Shown here: positions 54,589-64,000 of the stretch, piece by piece | How positions within the stretch are numbered: position 1 is the first letter of the stretch | Layout of the letters: each line of letters begins with the position of its first letter | Assembly: GCA_944472135.2 (NCBI GenBank) | Contig: CALYDD020000274.1 | Location: forward strand, 40,173-104,172 | Source: Trichobilharzia regenti | Lineage: Eukaryota > Platyhelminthes > Trematoda > Strigeidida > Schistosomatidae | DNA: 64,000 nucleotides | Direction of reading: 5' to 3' | Notes under the pieces: model-generated | Told to the model about the DNA's origin: nothing | What the model saw: the letters and a program-made list of their open reading frames with translations, nothing else | The model's database searches: none | Program-made: the position numbers and the translations under genes

Positions 54589-55172
54589 AAGGAGGTCACC
54601 AAATGAAGTCTGTGACGATTTTCCAACCTAGGGTGTCAACCTGAGAGGGGTTGCAGGCGTCCTACAGTTCTTCAAGTGTAGTACGTCAAAGCTCAGTCCA
54701 TCGTACTTGGTGTGTGATTTTGTACACATGTTCATGTTGTATAAACTGAATTGGTTTCACCTCTCATAGATCTGTTGGTTATTTAACAGCATTCAAATAG
54801 TAACTTGAAACTTGAAAAGCCTTTATTCGTGCAAGTCAGTTTAACATTGACCCTCCCGGATACGAGGGTGCATGAAATGACATGTATTCTGCTGTGACGA
54901 TGCTACAATCGGTCCGTTTGAAAGAACGAATGTCAATGTTCAGTTTAGTGCGGATAAGCCAAGTGTACACGAGAGAGTCATTGTTAAACTGACTTGCACG
55001 AATAAAGGCTTTTCAAGTTTCAAGTTACTATTTGAATGCTATTATGTTTGGTGTAAATTACTCTGTGCCTACGCTTGGTTGGTCAGATACGCCGTATGTT
55101 TGTTAGTCATCTACATTCCATGATACAGTGACATGTGCGTGTTACCGTCCAGAGTCGAGGATATAAACGATA
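54589..55172. repeat. Rearranged BEL-derived segment (copy B)
   Basis: Same swapped block order and 63-bp inverted repeat (54788-54850 with 54978-55040) as 25532-26115. Confidence 0.8.
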
Positions 55173-57481
55173 GAATTTTGCATCTATTTACTCATATTTT
55201 ATTGGTATTTACATATCACATTATGCATTCTAATCGTATTATCCACTCCCGGGATTTTATAAAACGTTTTAAACCCAAAAACTTTCATATTTGCAATAAA
55301 CTCAAGAAAAAGCACCATGGAGGTTGGCAACATGCCTTAAAATCTACACCCATACATCACACCACTGTTCCAGTTATCATTAGTACCAACTGCCGGTCCC
55401 TGCCTAATAAAATTCTGGATTTTCAGTCCCTGTTGTCATCTAGTACCCACCACAATACTGGTATTGTCACTATACAAGAAACCTGGCTCCATGTCTCATA
55501 CGATGACAATATTGTGTCTCTAAACAACTTTAATGTTTTCCGACAAGACCGTGTTTGTTCCAGGAAAAAATGTGGCGGAGGTGTTGCAACTTTTATTCAC
55601 TCAAAATGGTCCATTTCTAACAAAGTTTGTTTCAAATTCTCGAATGACTACACTGATTGCATCACTGTGAAATGTCGCCCGAAACACCTGTCAAAATACA
55701 AATTCATTTATATTTCTAATGTTTATGTCTCTCCTGGCTGTACCATATTGGATTTATCTATGTTCGCTGATGAATTCACGGTTTTTGCTGCAGCTTGCTT
55801 CGGGAACTCTTTATCAATAGTAACTGGCGACTTCAATGGAATCGATTGCTCCTTCCTTATATCACTTGGTCATGACAATATTATTAACTTTGCCACCCGT
55901 CTTGGTAAAAAACTGGATCTAGTATTTATTAATGATGCTGGCATATATGAAGCTCGCAAACGTGCTCCTCTACTTAACTCTGACCACTGCATCATACGTG
56001 TACTGCCTAAAATATATTCCAAACCGCACAAAGGTGTTCTTTCTCACCTCTACAGTAAAGTTCAACGGAGATGCTACTCAAAAGACAACCTAGACAAGCT
56101 CAGGTGCATGTTGAAAGACACTAACTGGAACTTATTTACAGAACAAACATTAGATGACACAATCACAAACACTACTGGTTATCTTGAATTCTGTTTCGAA
56201 ATATGTTGTCCTAAAGAAACATTATTCATTCGATTTGATCGCTTATCTTCGCCCTATCTCAAAAAGCTACGTAGAGATAAAGAACTGTTATTCAAAACAA
56301 ATGATAAGCCTGGTGTAAAAAAGTTAAACATTCTGACAAAACTGGAAATGAAAAGACTAAATGTTTTATATAATCAAAGATTTTTGTCATGTAAAACCCC
56401 TTCTAATTTATGGAAACTTTTCAAAGAAATTACTAACGGTAAGCGATGTATTTCTGTTCCATCTCTTAATGTTGACACTCTTAATAAATCTTTCATACAC
56501 TCTTCTGTTGATACCCTTCCAAATGATACAAATCATATTGACAATAACTTTAGTGGTTTTAATACCCTTGATGTGCTTAAATGTCTCCGGTCTCTTAAGC
56601 CTTCTCAAAGCCTTGGTCCTGACGGCATACCTGCCATTGTCCTCAGGAATTGTGCTGATATTTTGTGTTATCCTCTTACTAACATTTTTAATGCCTCTTT
56701 TTCCGGTAACGTTCTACCTTTTGCATGGAAAAACATTAAAATTATCCCTATACCAAAACCATCTTCTGGTTCTGATATTAAATTTCGGCCTATTGCAATT
56801 ACTTCCCCCTTTTTAAAATTGATGGAAAAATTACTTTTACTTCGTCTTGAACCCGCTTTGAAACCTTTTAATGATCCTAAACAATTTGCATATAAACATG
56901 GTAGAAGTACCTTGGATGCTGCGGTCGTCTTATATCACAATGTTGTCTCTTATTTAGACAAAGGTGCCAAATATGTTCGTAGTGCTTTCTTAGACTACAC
57001 ATCTGCTTTTGACTCTGTACCTAGGAGCCTTTTGTTAAATAAGATATCGTTGACACAAACAGAATCCTGGGCTAAGAGTTGGTTGCATTCCTATTTTTCT
57101 GATAGAATGCAGTATACTGTATATAACGGCAAATCTTCTTTTACCTCGCTTACAAAATCCGGTGTTCCACAAGGTGCTGTCCTCTCTCCTTTTCTTTCTT
57201 CTTTCTTCCTACATGACCTGCCTCATTCAAACGAAACTAACTTTGTCAAATATGCAGATGATCTGACTGTATCGCTGCCTATCACTTCCGAGTCTGACAG
57301 CTCCAAACTTAATAGCTTTCTGTTGGACATCAACAACTGGTCCAAGTCAAATGGTCTTATATTAAATCCTTCCAAATGTCAGGCACTTGACTTCACTTTC
57401 AAGCATCGACGTGACTTACTTGAACTAGTTAGCTCTCCTGGAACAAACACGGTCTTGTCGGAAAACATTAAAGTTGTTTAG
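55133..57481 (+). pseudogene. CR1-2 endonuclease-RT truncated by the inversion junction (782 codons)
   Basis: Identical in domain order to the 26076 ORF: endonuclease, RT and YADD all present. After ELVSS (57432) the frame enters the inverted arm and reads ~14 unrelated residues to a stop at 57481. The RT thumb end and the C-terminal domain are lost, so the protein is probably inactive. Residues 1-14 come from BEL-derived flank, as in copy A. It has L where copy A has P in the SFF(L/P)HDL stretch. Confidence 0.88.
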
Positions 57482-57868
57482 AGACACAATATTGTCATCG
57501 TATGAGACATGGAGCCAGGTTTCTTGTATAGTGACAATACCAGTATTGTGGTGGGTACTAGATGACAACAGGGACTGAAAATCCAGAATTTTATTAGGCA
57601 GGGACCGGCAGTTGGTACTAATGATAACTGGAACAGTGGTGTGATGTATGGGTGTAGATTTTAAGGCATGTTGCCAACCTCCATGGTGCTTTTTCTTGAG
57701 TTTATTGCAAATATGAAAGTTTTTGGGTTTAAAACGTTTTATAAAATCCCGGGAGTGGATAATACGATTAGAATGCATAATGTGATATGTAAATACCAAT
57801 AAAATATGAGTAAATAGATGCAAAATTCTATCGTTTATATCCTCGACTCTGGACGGTAACACGCACAT
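57425..57868 (-). pseudogene. CR1-2 N-terminal fragment in inverted arm (147 codons)
   Basis: The mirror of the start of the 55133 ORF, through the endonuclease motifs NCRS and QETW to about CSR. The inverted-arm junction (57436) then ends the homology. Only about 140 residues of endonuclease remain, so it is non-functional. It converges on the truncated copy B ORF. Confidence 0.9.
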
Positions 57869-58412
57869 GTCACTGTATCATGGAATGTAGATGACTAACA
57901 AACATACGGCGTATCTGACCAACCAAGCGTAGGCACAGAGTAATTTACACCAAACATAATAGCATTCAAATAGTAACTTGAAACTTGAAAAGCCTTTATT
58001 CGTGCAAGTCAGTTTAACAATGACTCTCTCGTGTACACTTGGCTTATCCGCACTAAACTGAACATTGACATTCGTTCTTTCAAACGGACCGATTGTAGCA
58101 TCGTCACAGCAGAATACATGTCATTTCATGCACCCTCGTATCCGGGAGGGTCAATGTTAAACTGACTTGCACGAATAAAGGCTTTTCAAGTTTCAAGTTA
58201 CTATTTGAATGCTGTTAAATAACCAACAGATCTATGAGAGGTGAAACCAATTCAGTTTATACAACATGAACATGTGTACAAAATCACACACCAAGTACGA
58301 TGGACTGAGCTTTGACGTACTACACTTGAAGAACTGTAGGACGCCTGCAACCCCTCTCAGGTTGACACCCTAGGTTGGAAAATCGTCACAGACTTCATTT
58401 GGTGACCTCCTT
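57829..58412. repeat. Rearranged BEL-derived segment in inverted arm
   Basis: Mirror of 54589-55172, including the 63-bp inverted repeat (57961-58023 with 58151-58213). Confidence 0.8.
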
Positions 58413-58580
58413 CTAATAATAATAATAATTTGCTTTATTCCAAAAACAGTACTAATGATACAGCAAGGAATTTTCAGTATTCACTACAATATTGCATCTA
58501 GTTTACTCAAAAACGACAACAACAAAAAATTAAAATAACACATTACACAACAGTAATAAAACGATTGTTACGGCAGCTAC
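58413..58580 (-). repeat. CR1-2 3' UTR fragment in inverted arm
   Basis: Mirror of 54421-54588; the tail reads AATAATAATAATAATTTGC here. Confidence 0.85.
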
Positions 58581-58861
58581 ATATTATATTATATTTTCTT
58601 CCTGTTTATGCAGGAACATACCAATTGTACAGGCATGGATAAGTTATTATATAAATTACACAAAATTTGATGTATAATGGATTTACAGTTTGGTTGTTCT
58701 TTCTGACATCAAAGTCAGGCGGAACAGTCTGCTATAAAGTTTGTTTGTGTAGCACATAAAGAGATATAGAAATATTGTCTTCGCATTAACAAAAAACCCA
58801 GACATCAGATGAACGTAGTACAAATATCTGGGAAAAATAAAGCTTGAAGTCAATTCTCCTA
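58581..58861 (-). repeat. Family A in inverted arm
   Basis: Mirror of 54140-54420. Confidence 0.7.
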
Positions 58862-59511
58862 TATAACTTTGTTGTGAACAGCACCCTTGGCTTGAAGATT
58901 ATTGATGTATTATGTTGAGATCAGTGATATATTTATTCCATTTTTTCAGTAGTCTTATCGTAATTTCATAACAGGAAAGAAATTTGATCGTGGGTACGAA
59001 AACTAGATAAGGTCATGTTGGGTTGTTTTACTGCATCAAGTGGTGCCGAGGTCAATTCCAGAATTGTCCATTTGCGCCATTTGTGTCTGCATGGCGGACT
59101 AATCCTGTATGTTCCGTACTATGTCTTTATGCATCCATGCTGCTAGTTTATTTATAGTTTAAAGATTGCTAAGGGTGTTGAAGTGCGTCTTTTAGCTGCT
59201 GTAGTAAAGGAGGGAGGGTGCCGTTAGCTGATCAGTAGATATGGTGGGGGTCACTAAGGTGAATCGCCCCATTCTGCAGGAACAGCAATACACAAATTAA
59301 AGGCTCGGGATATTTCTGATTTTTACGAGGGCTTAGATCTTTATCTTGAAAAAGATAATAATGAACGCCTTGACAGATCATGCTTCTACCTCTAAATATA
59401 CACTATTCGCCCAGCCTATTGTTGAGATGCGACCATGTGGGATGTGCACAGTTTTATGGGGCATCTTATAAACTAACTTGCTGTCCATTGACTGATCTTT
59501 AAATACCACTT
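58862..59511. other. Unrecognised sequence in inverted arm
   Basis: Mirror of 53490-54139. The short frame with FYEGLDLYLE is on the plus strand here, still unidentified. Confidence 0.35.
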
Positions 59512-60192
59512 CACAATGTCTTATCTCATTCATTTTCCAATAACGTCTTTACTTGATCCTCATTATATCCCATTAAACCTAACATTTTACAGCTCTTTAT
59601 GACTTATTATATTCCTACTCTCTGAAGGGTACGGTTGTGCACTAAATGCACAAAAAGGTATAAAACAAAAACAACTGGCACAACTGAGGATAAATGTATT
59701 AAAACCAAAAGTGGACATCATGATATTACGAGGTACACGTGTAGCATTATACATTGCAAATGAACGTTGTCAGCCTAGGGAGTTTTATTTTTTTTTAATG
59801 CATTTATTAATGATACTTGCACTTACCTATTTCATTACAATTTAATGAATCACCTCAGCACTTTTACTTTTCTAAAACAGCTTTCAATCCCTTGTAAACG
59901 TTGTACTTACCTCAATATTGGTTGGTTATCGTATGCCGACAACCACGGGATGAAAACGAAACGAAGTCGATTTTCCCGCTCAACCTGGAGGACAATTGTA
60001 CAATTCAATAACTATACAGCCTAGTTCAGACAATGTGTATTTATATATATATCAAATATTTAACTGTTGAACTATTATTAACTTGTAGACAATCTACGAT
60101 TTGATATTATATCATACTTGATCGTGCCTGTAAAAATGGCATGCATTTTCATGTAAATTTATATGTTTATATGAGAATATACATTATCATTA
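59512..60192 (+). repeat. Family B in inverted arm
   Basis: Mirror of 52809-53489. Read on the plus strand it ends with the tail GAATATACATTATCATTATT at about 60173-60192. Confidence 0.7.
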
Positions 60193-61302
60193 TTAGTAGA
60201 TTAGTGTGTGATTCTTTATAGGAGTAAATAGTTTATTAATATAATCAGTAGAGTGAAATAGTCTGTATAGAAAGCGTTTGAAGCTTGTAACCGAAGAGCA
60301 AGTTCTGACATCTAGGGGTAGGCTATTCCATATTTTAGAATACATGACTGTGAAGAAGTTTTCACGGAGTGTTGGCCTAAAAGAATGAGTTGTCACTGTG
60401 CAAGTTTGGTTACGCAGATCGTAAGAACCTTCCTGTGCGAATTGTATGTCCCTGTTACCTGAGAATGACATTTTGTGAAGGACCTTAAAGAAGAATATTA
60501 GGTTTATAACAAGTCGCCTTGTCCAAAGTGGGTCGAGTTTTAGGATCATGCACCGTGAGATGTAGTCTTTCTTACAATCGTAGGCAAGCAGTTTTGAGGT
60601 AAAATATCGTTGGATACTTTCCGTCCTTAGCTTGTCGCGTGTGCGAGTGCTGCTTATAATAAATGGACAGTACTCTAGTAGTGGTCTGACACATGTTTTG
60701 TACAGAATTAGCTTGGCTTCATTGTCGTGAAAGTTCCTGAGTATGCATCCTAAGAGCATCCTCGATTTTCTAGTCTGTGATGCTACTTGCTCTGAAAATG
60801 TCAAGTCACTAGAGTACCTCAAGCCTAGGTCAACGACACTTCTGAGTCTTGTTAGGTTAGCAGATTGGAGCGTTAATTTCAGGTCAATTGAGGGTGCACC
60901 GAAGCAGATCCAGCCACATTTGTTCAGATTAAATTGGAGATTCCATAGGGACGACCAAGCAGCCATTTTATCTAATTCCTTCTGTACTACATTCTCGAAG
61001 TTCCCTAAGTCATCACGTTGGAATGTATAAGCTACTTTTAGGTCATCTGCAAAGATGAATGGTTTCCCGTGCGTGAAGCAAGCGCATATGTCATTGATGT
61101 ATAGTGTAAATAGGAGGGGTCCAATGACACTACCTTGTACTACACCAGAAGTGATAGGGCTAGGTTTGGAGGTTGCAGACCCGAGTTTAACTATTTGGGA
61201 CCTATTGTTAAGGAATGATTTAAGCCATCCTAATAATGGGTCACGTATTCCTAAGGAGTTCAGTTTATTACATTCTGGCGGTACGTTCGAAATTGGTGAC
61301 AT
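60193..61302 (-). pseudogene. CR1-1 RT C-terminal half in inverted arm (about 358 codons of homology)
   Basis: From the right: KLNSLGIRDPLLGW, SGVVQGSVIGPLLF, YINDI, the catalytic FADD box, CGWICFG and the Cys-rich tail to the natural stop. The first ~11 codons (61302-61270) are read from CR1-3 flank and are unrelated. At least six amino-acid differences from copy B were seen (for example T for M in the KLR(T/M)ES motif, A for G in LL(A/G)YD and P for S in SFR(P/S)TLR). The endonuclease and RT motif A are missing, so it is inactive. Confidence 0.9.
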
Positions 61303-61362
61303 TTTTGCACGTGTTTGCTCTGAAATTTATTTACTGCTTATTGTCATATAATTCTTGAAATT

Positions 61363-62838
61363 ATGGTCCAAATCTCTAAAAAACGTGTTCGTAGAAACAC
61401 AATTGTTTTAGATAGTGGCTTAAATTCGGTTATAACTGCATTATCGCCTCGTAATACAGTATCAACTACTAGCTCTCAAAATGGTTTGAGTGCAGATCTC
61501 ACTCCTGTGATACAGGTGAAAGATGTTCTGTTAGAGAACTCTGAGTTCTGTAAACTAAACCTCCTTTTGAAAGATATGCAGAGGCAAGTAAGTGAAATTC
61601 AGAAAAAATTAGATCAGTTTGATAGTATGTCACTGCCAATCTCAAATACCACGGAGAGCCGTTGTGATATTGGCCAGGTTAAGTGTTTACTGGATGTAAC
61701 TCAAAACAAGCTTTCGGGTTTAGACCCAATAGCCTGTCTTTTAGAAAGGCATCCTAAAATATCTCCAGACAACCTAAATAAAGCTGAAAATCTGATTGAC
61801 TGCTTGGCTACGGAGGTGATGAAGCGTATAACCTCTTCTCACCAAGCTATAGTTTACAACGTCCCAGATTCTCTGCCCCTGAAAACTGTAAGACACAAAA
61901 TCCTGATTTGTTGCGGCATGGCTAGTGTTCCATGTGAATGCAAACGACTTCGTAAAAAGTCTAACCAGGCTAATTGCCCAATCATTTTTAAATTCAGTAA
62001 TTCCCTTGATGCTAGTAAGTTTACTAAATGTCAGGATCACTTAAGACTGAATAGCAGTTATAAGTCTATAACCGTAGCTCAGGATAAAACACCGTGTCAG
62101 CGCAGAATAATGCGTAGTAATAACCTGGTCACCTCCTCTAGCTCTAGCTTTGATTTACCAAATAAGGATCGTGCACAGCAACAGACACCTAGTGCTGAAA
62201 CTAGCATTCAGCAAACTACACAACAACCACACCTGCCAATGGAACTAGGAACTGATTTAGATACCAGTACCCCTGTAAACAAAGCCTCATCGAAAGATGT
62301 TAAAATGACTAGAACTTCTGCAAGTTGTTCTAAGAAATTTCCCCCCAAACGTAGTAACCTCACCACGATGAACAAATTTCGCAGGGTTGAGACTAATGAT
62401 GGGGAAGAATACTTTGTATTCAATAAGCCTGCTGAGAGTAAGAATGCCAACAAACCATCACTTGTTACGAAAAACTCCTCTCGAAACATAAGTACATCTG
62501 GAGGTGTTCCGCATGCTCCACCTTATAGAAAGTCAGGCTCCAAGACTCCTAAAGTCTTGCAGCCAAAGCACCTTCCTTCACAATTCCCTTTAAGTTATAA
62601 AAACAACCCGAAGGTGTATACCGGTATGACGAATAGCAGTTGGATGGGTAGACCTTCTGATGCTATTCCTTTTAACCGTCAACCTAGGCCCAACCTGTAC
62701 TACCCTTATATCCAGGAACACATGGTAAATTTTCCAGGTGTCCTGAATCACTGGTACGACCCATGGCACCTAGGACCACCTCATTGCACACCAACTCCGA
62801 TGTGCAGACACCCAGTCCGACCTCCTTTTCATTCATAA
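61363..62838 (+). CDS. CR1-3 ORF1: retrotransposon RNA-binding-type protein (491 aa)
   Basis: ATG at 61363. A basic start (KKRVRRN) is followed by a probable coiled coil at ~58-85 (LNLLLKDMQRQVSEIQKKLD). The central block at ~135-250 contains IVYNVPDS (163-170), CKRLRKKS and CPIIFKFS; it aligns with the CR1-1 ORF1 block (IVYNVPDN, CYRLKK, CPIRFQF). The C-terminal half is Pro/Ser/Gln-rich, ending in a segment with many Pro, Tyr, Trp and His (YYPYIQEHM, HWYDPWHLGPPHC). The expected role is RNA chaperone and ribonucleoprotein formation for retrotransposition. Homology to CR1-1 is seen directly; the RRM-like label is by family knowledge. The end overlaps ORF2. Confidence 0.83.
   Translation: MVQISKKRVRRNTIVLDSGLNSVITALSPRNTVSTTSSQNGLSADLTPVIQVKDVLLENSEFCKLNLLLKDMQRQVSEIQKKLDQFDSMSLPISNTTESRCDIGQVKCLLDVTQNKLSGLDPIACLLERHPKISPDNLNKAENLIDCLATEVMKRITSSHQAIVYNVPDSLPLKTVRHKILICCGMASVPCECKRLRKKSNQANCPIIFKFSNSLDASKFTKCQDHLRLNSSYKSITVAQDKTPCQRRIMRSNNLVTSSSSSFDLPNKDRAQQQTPSAETSIQQTTQQPHLPMELGTDLDTSTPVNKASSKDVKMTRTSASCSKKFPPKRSNLTTMNKFRRVETNDGEEYFVFNKPAESKNANKPSLVTKNSSRNISTSGGVPHAPPYRKSGSKTPKVLQPKHLPSQFPLSYKNNPKVYTGMTNSSWMGRPSDAIPFNRQPRPNLYYPYIQEHMVNFPGVLNHWYDPWHLGPPHCTPTPMCRHPVRPPFHS
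62727..62781 (+). promoter_or_regulatory. Candidate -1 ribosomal frameshift signal (CR1-3)
   Basis: A AAT TTT at 62727-62733 is in ORF1 phase (GTA AAT TTT), a canonical X XXY YYZ heptamer, upstream of the first ORF2 ATG. Bases 62736-62744 (AGGTGTCCT) can pair with 62772-62781 (AGGACCACCT) with one bulge. The 2-base spacer is shorter than usual, so a register shift may apply. Function inferred. Confidence 0.45.
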
Positions 62839-64000
62839 ATTCTTGCGGTGCTGACGCACAAATAGATTTAGGTTATGGTGACATTTTAAGCCAGTTTGTA
62901 GTATCCCGTGACTTATTCACGATATTGCTAATTAATGCACGTTCCTTAATCAATAAGATATCTGAACTAAGGACATTATTATTAGTCGCCAAGCCTACTG
63001 TAGCTCTGATTACTGAGTCATGGTGCTCATCCTCTGTACTTGATGTGCATATAGGTATCGATGATTACACTGTACACCGTGCAAACAGAGATTGCAAGCG
63101 TGGTGGAGGATGTCTCATATATATACATAACTCATTTGTAGTCAGTAAGGTGGAAGATGAAACAATGAATAATGTACCTGACTCACTCTGGGTTGTCTTA
63201 CATGGAGATAAGTACAAACTTCTCATAGGCTGTGTTTATCGAGCACCAAGCGCAACAAAAGAAACTGATGCGTTATTAGCTAAATCGTTTGCACATGCAT
63301 CCTCGTTTAGTGCTAATTACAAAATAATTGCAGGGGACTTCAATCTTCCAGAAGTCAATTGGCTAACTAGTTCCGGCCCCCAACGCTTCGACGAATTACT
63401 TGCCACTATAGACTGTTATGGATGGCAACAACACGTCCAGACACCTACTCGTGGGGACAACATTTTGGACCTTGTTTTTTGTCATGACACAATCCCAGTA
63501 TCCACTTATGTTGGTAATAGATTTTCCAGTAGTGACCATAGAATGGTACTCTGCTCTCTGCCTTTCTCACCACTAAATACAGGAAACAAACAAGACTCTG
63601 GAAGCACAATATGTCGTAGTTACAAATATACAGACTGGGGATTAGTCCAAGAACTTATTCGACTCTGTCAATGGGATGACTATTTTACCACTGACTCCCT
63701 GGAGGCCTTAGTAACCCTGTTTTACAGGAATGTTGCCCTTTGTCTAGATACAGTTGCCCCAAATAAAATAGTGAAATTAAGTAGACACCGAACTGAATAT
63801 ATTCCAAGGGCACACCGTAATAAGTTAAGGAAACTGAAGAAACAGTACTATTCCACTAAGGACATATCACTATTGCTCTCAATCCACGAGTCTCTTGAAT
63901 CTATCAAGCGCCTACGTTCTCAAAAGGACCTCGACGAAGAGTTAACGGCACTTGAAAGTACCTCCAAGGTTTATAACTTAACGGCACTTCTTAAAAAACG
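62763..64000 (+). CDS. CR1-3 ORF2 (partial): APE-type endonuclease, RT beyond window
   Basis: The frame is open from 62688 (after TAG at 62685-62687) to the window end. The first ATG is at 62763, inside ORF1 and in its -1 frame. Endonuclease motifs in order: LLINARS (~62925), ALITESWCSS (~63004), RGGGCLIY (~63099), GCVYRAP (~63230), GDFNLPEVNW (~63335), TPTRGDNILDLVF (~63442) and SSDHRMV (~63530). A basic post-endonuclease linker (RNKLRKLKKQYY) follows. All expected endonuclease catalytic motifs are present and there is no stop in ~412 codons, so this may be an intact element. It is closer to CR1-1 ORF2 than to CR1-2. Confidence 0.88.
   Translation, partial: MAPRTTSLHTNSDVQTPSPTSFSFINSCGADAQIDLGYGDILSQFVVSRDLFTILLINARSLINKISELRTLLLVAKPTVALITESWCSSSVLDVHIGIDDYTVHRANRDCKRGGGCLIYIHNSFVVSKVEDETMNNVPDSLWVVLHGDKYKLLIGCVYRAPSATKETDALLAKSFAHASSFSANYKIIAGDFNLPEVNWLTSSGPQRFDELLATIDCYGWQQHVQTPTRGDNILDLVFCHDTIPVSTYVGNRFSSSDHRMVLCSLPFSPLNTGNKQDSGSTICRSYKYTDWGLVQELIRLCQWDDYFTTDSLEALVTLFYRNVALCLDTVAPNKIVKLSRHRTEYIPRAHRNKLRKLKKQYYSTKDISLLLSIHESLESIKRLRSQKDLDEELTALESTSKVYNLTALLKK

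Larger units (their letters stand above)
51732..55565. repeat. Left arm of 3.83-kb inverted repeat
   Basis: Every position x pairs with 113001 - x in 57436-61269, so there is no net indel over 3834 bases. The arm spans the end of CR1-1 ORF2, families B and A, the CR1-2 tail fragment, the BEL segment and the start of CR1-2. The spacer is 55566-57435 (1870 bp). Confidence 0.95.
35695..57432. repeat. Segmental duplication, copy B (21.7 kb)
   Basis: Collinear with 6638-28375 (offset +29,057). The left edge follows unrelated sequence. The right edge stops inside CR1-2 at GTTAG (57428-57432), where the sequence jumps to an inverted arm through a 3-base filler. Stretches not listed separately (35695-35974, 37317-38010, 41383-42525, 43607-45281, 45883-46829, 53490-54139) are as unrecognised as their copy A equivalents. 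Confidence 0.95.
57436..61269. repeat. Right arm of 3.83-kb inverted repeat
   Basis: Reverse complement of 51732-55565. At 59401, 59642, 60377 and 60822 it has the copy B base rather than the copy A base, and it carries further private changes in the RT portion. The right junction (61269/61270) abuts CR1-3 sequence. Confidence 0.95.
61270..64000 (+). mobile_element. CR1-3: third CR1-type element, open to window end
   Basis: Begins directly at the inverted-arm junction, so its 5' UTR may be truncated. Only ~93 bases precede ORF1. ORF1 and ORF2 are in the same -1 arrangement as CR1-1 but clearly diverged from it. It runs off the window within the linker after the endonuclease, so RT and 3' end are not visible. 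Confidence 0.8.

Noticed and set aside
1..64000. CRISPR arrays, bacterial operons, rRNA genes, spliced-leader RNA
   Set aside because: No short regularly spaced direct repeats, no bacterial gene organisation and no recognisable rRNA or spliced-leader sequence were found.

Overview
The window looks like a repeat-saturated, AT-rich piece of an animal nuclear genome, most likely a flatworm and plausibly a digenean or schistosome-like trematode. This is inferred from the mix of elements: CR1/jockey-like non-LTR retrotransposons with (ATT)n 3' tails, a BEL/Pao-like LTR element, a Merlin DNA transposon, a tRNA-derived SINE and possible very short introns. No species was identified by search. No intact host gene can be supported. 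Nearly all recognisable coding sequence belongs to mobile elements.

Layout. 1-3373 is a non-autonomous BEL/Pao-like element with a frameshifted gag and 110-bp identical ends. 3374-4193 is a CR1 reverse transcriptase (RT) remnant. 5134-6637 is a minus-strand CR1-2 remnant. 6638-28375 (copy A) and 35695-57432 (copy B) are a 21.7-kb direct duplication with a constant offset of 29,057 bp and only a few dozen differences seen by eye. Each copy holds, in order, repeat family B, a foldback, repeat family A, an unidentified hydrophobic reading frame, two abutting CR1 remnants, a CR1-2 tail fragment, a decayed RT, a possible FAR1/MULE-like exon, an intact two-ORF CR1 element (CR1-1: 527 aa + 1093 aa), families B and A again, a rearranged BEL fragment and a CR1-2 element. 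Between the copies (28376-35694) lie the end of CR1-2, an old RT remnant, a SINE, a 1.9-kb DNA transposon with 20-bp terminal inverted repeats and a 10-bp target duplication, and a 1.14-kb Merlin element.

Copy B ends abruptly at 57432. A 3834-bp segment (51732-55565) then reappears inverted at 57436-61269, forming a giant hairpin with a 1.87-kb spacer. Four diagnostic bases show the inverted arm descends from copy B, not copy A. From 61270 a third CR1-type element (CR1-3) runs off the window with intact ORF1 and an open ORF2.

The most interesting functional signal is in the ORF1/ORF2 overlaps of CR1-1 and CR1-3. In both, ORF2 is in the -1 frame, and an in-phase canonical slippery heptamer (U UUU UUA and A AAU UUU) is followed by a potential stem-loop. 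This suggests programmed -1 frameshifting to make an ORF1-ORF2 fusion. CR1-1, CR1-2, CR1-3, family A and family B are names of convenience used only here.
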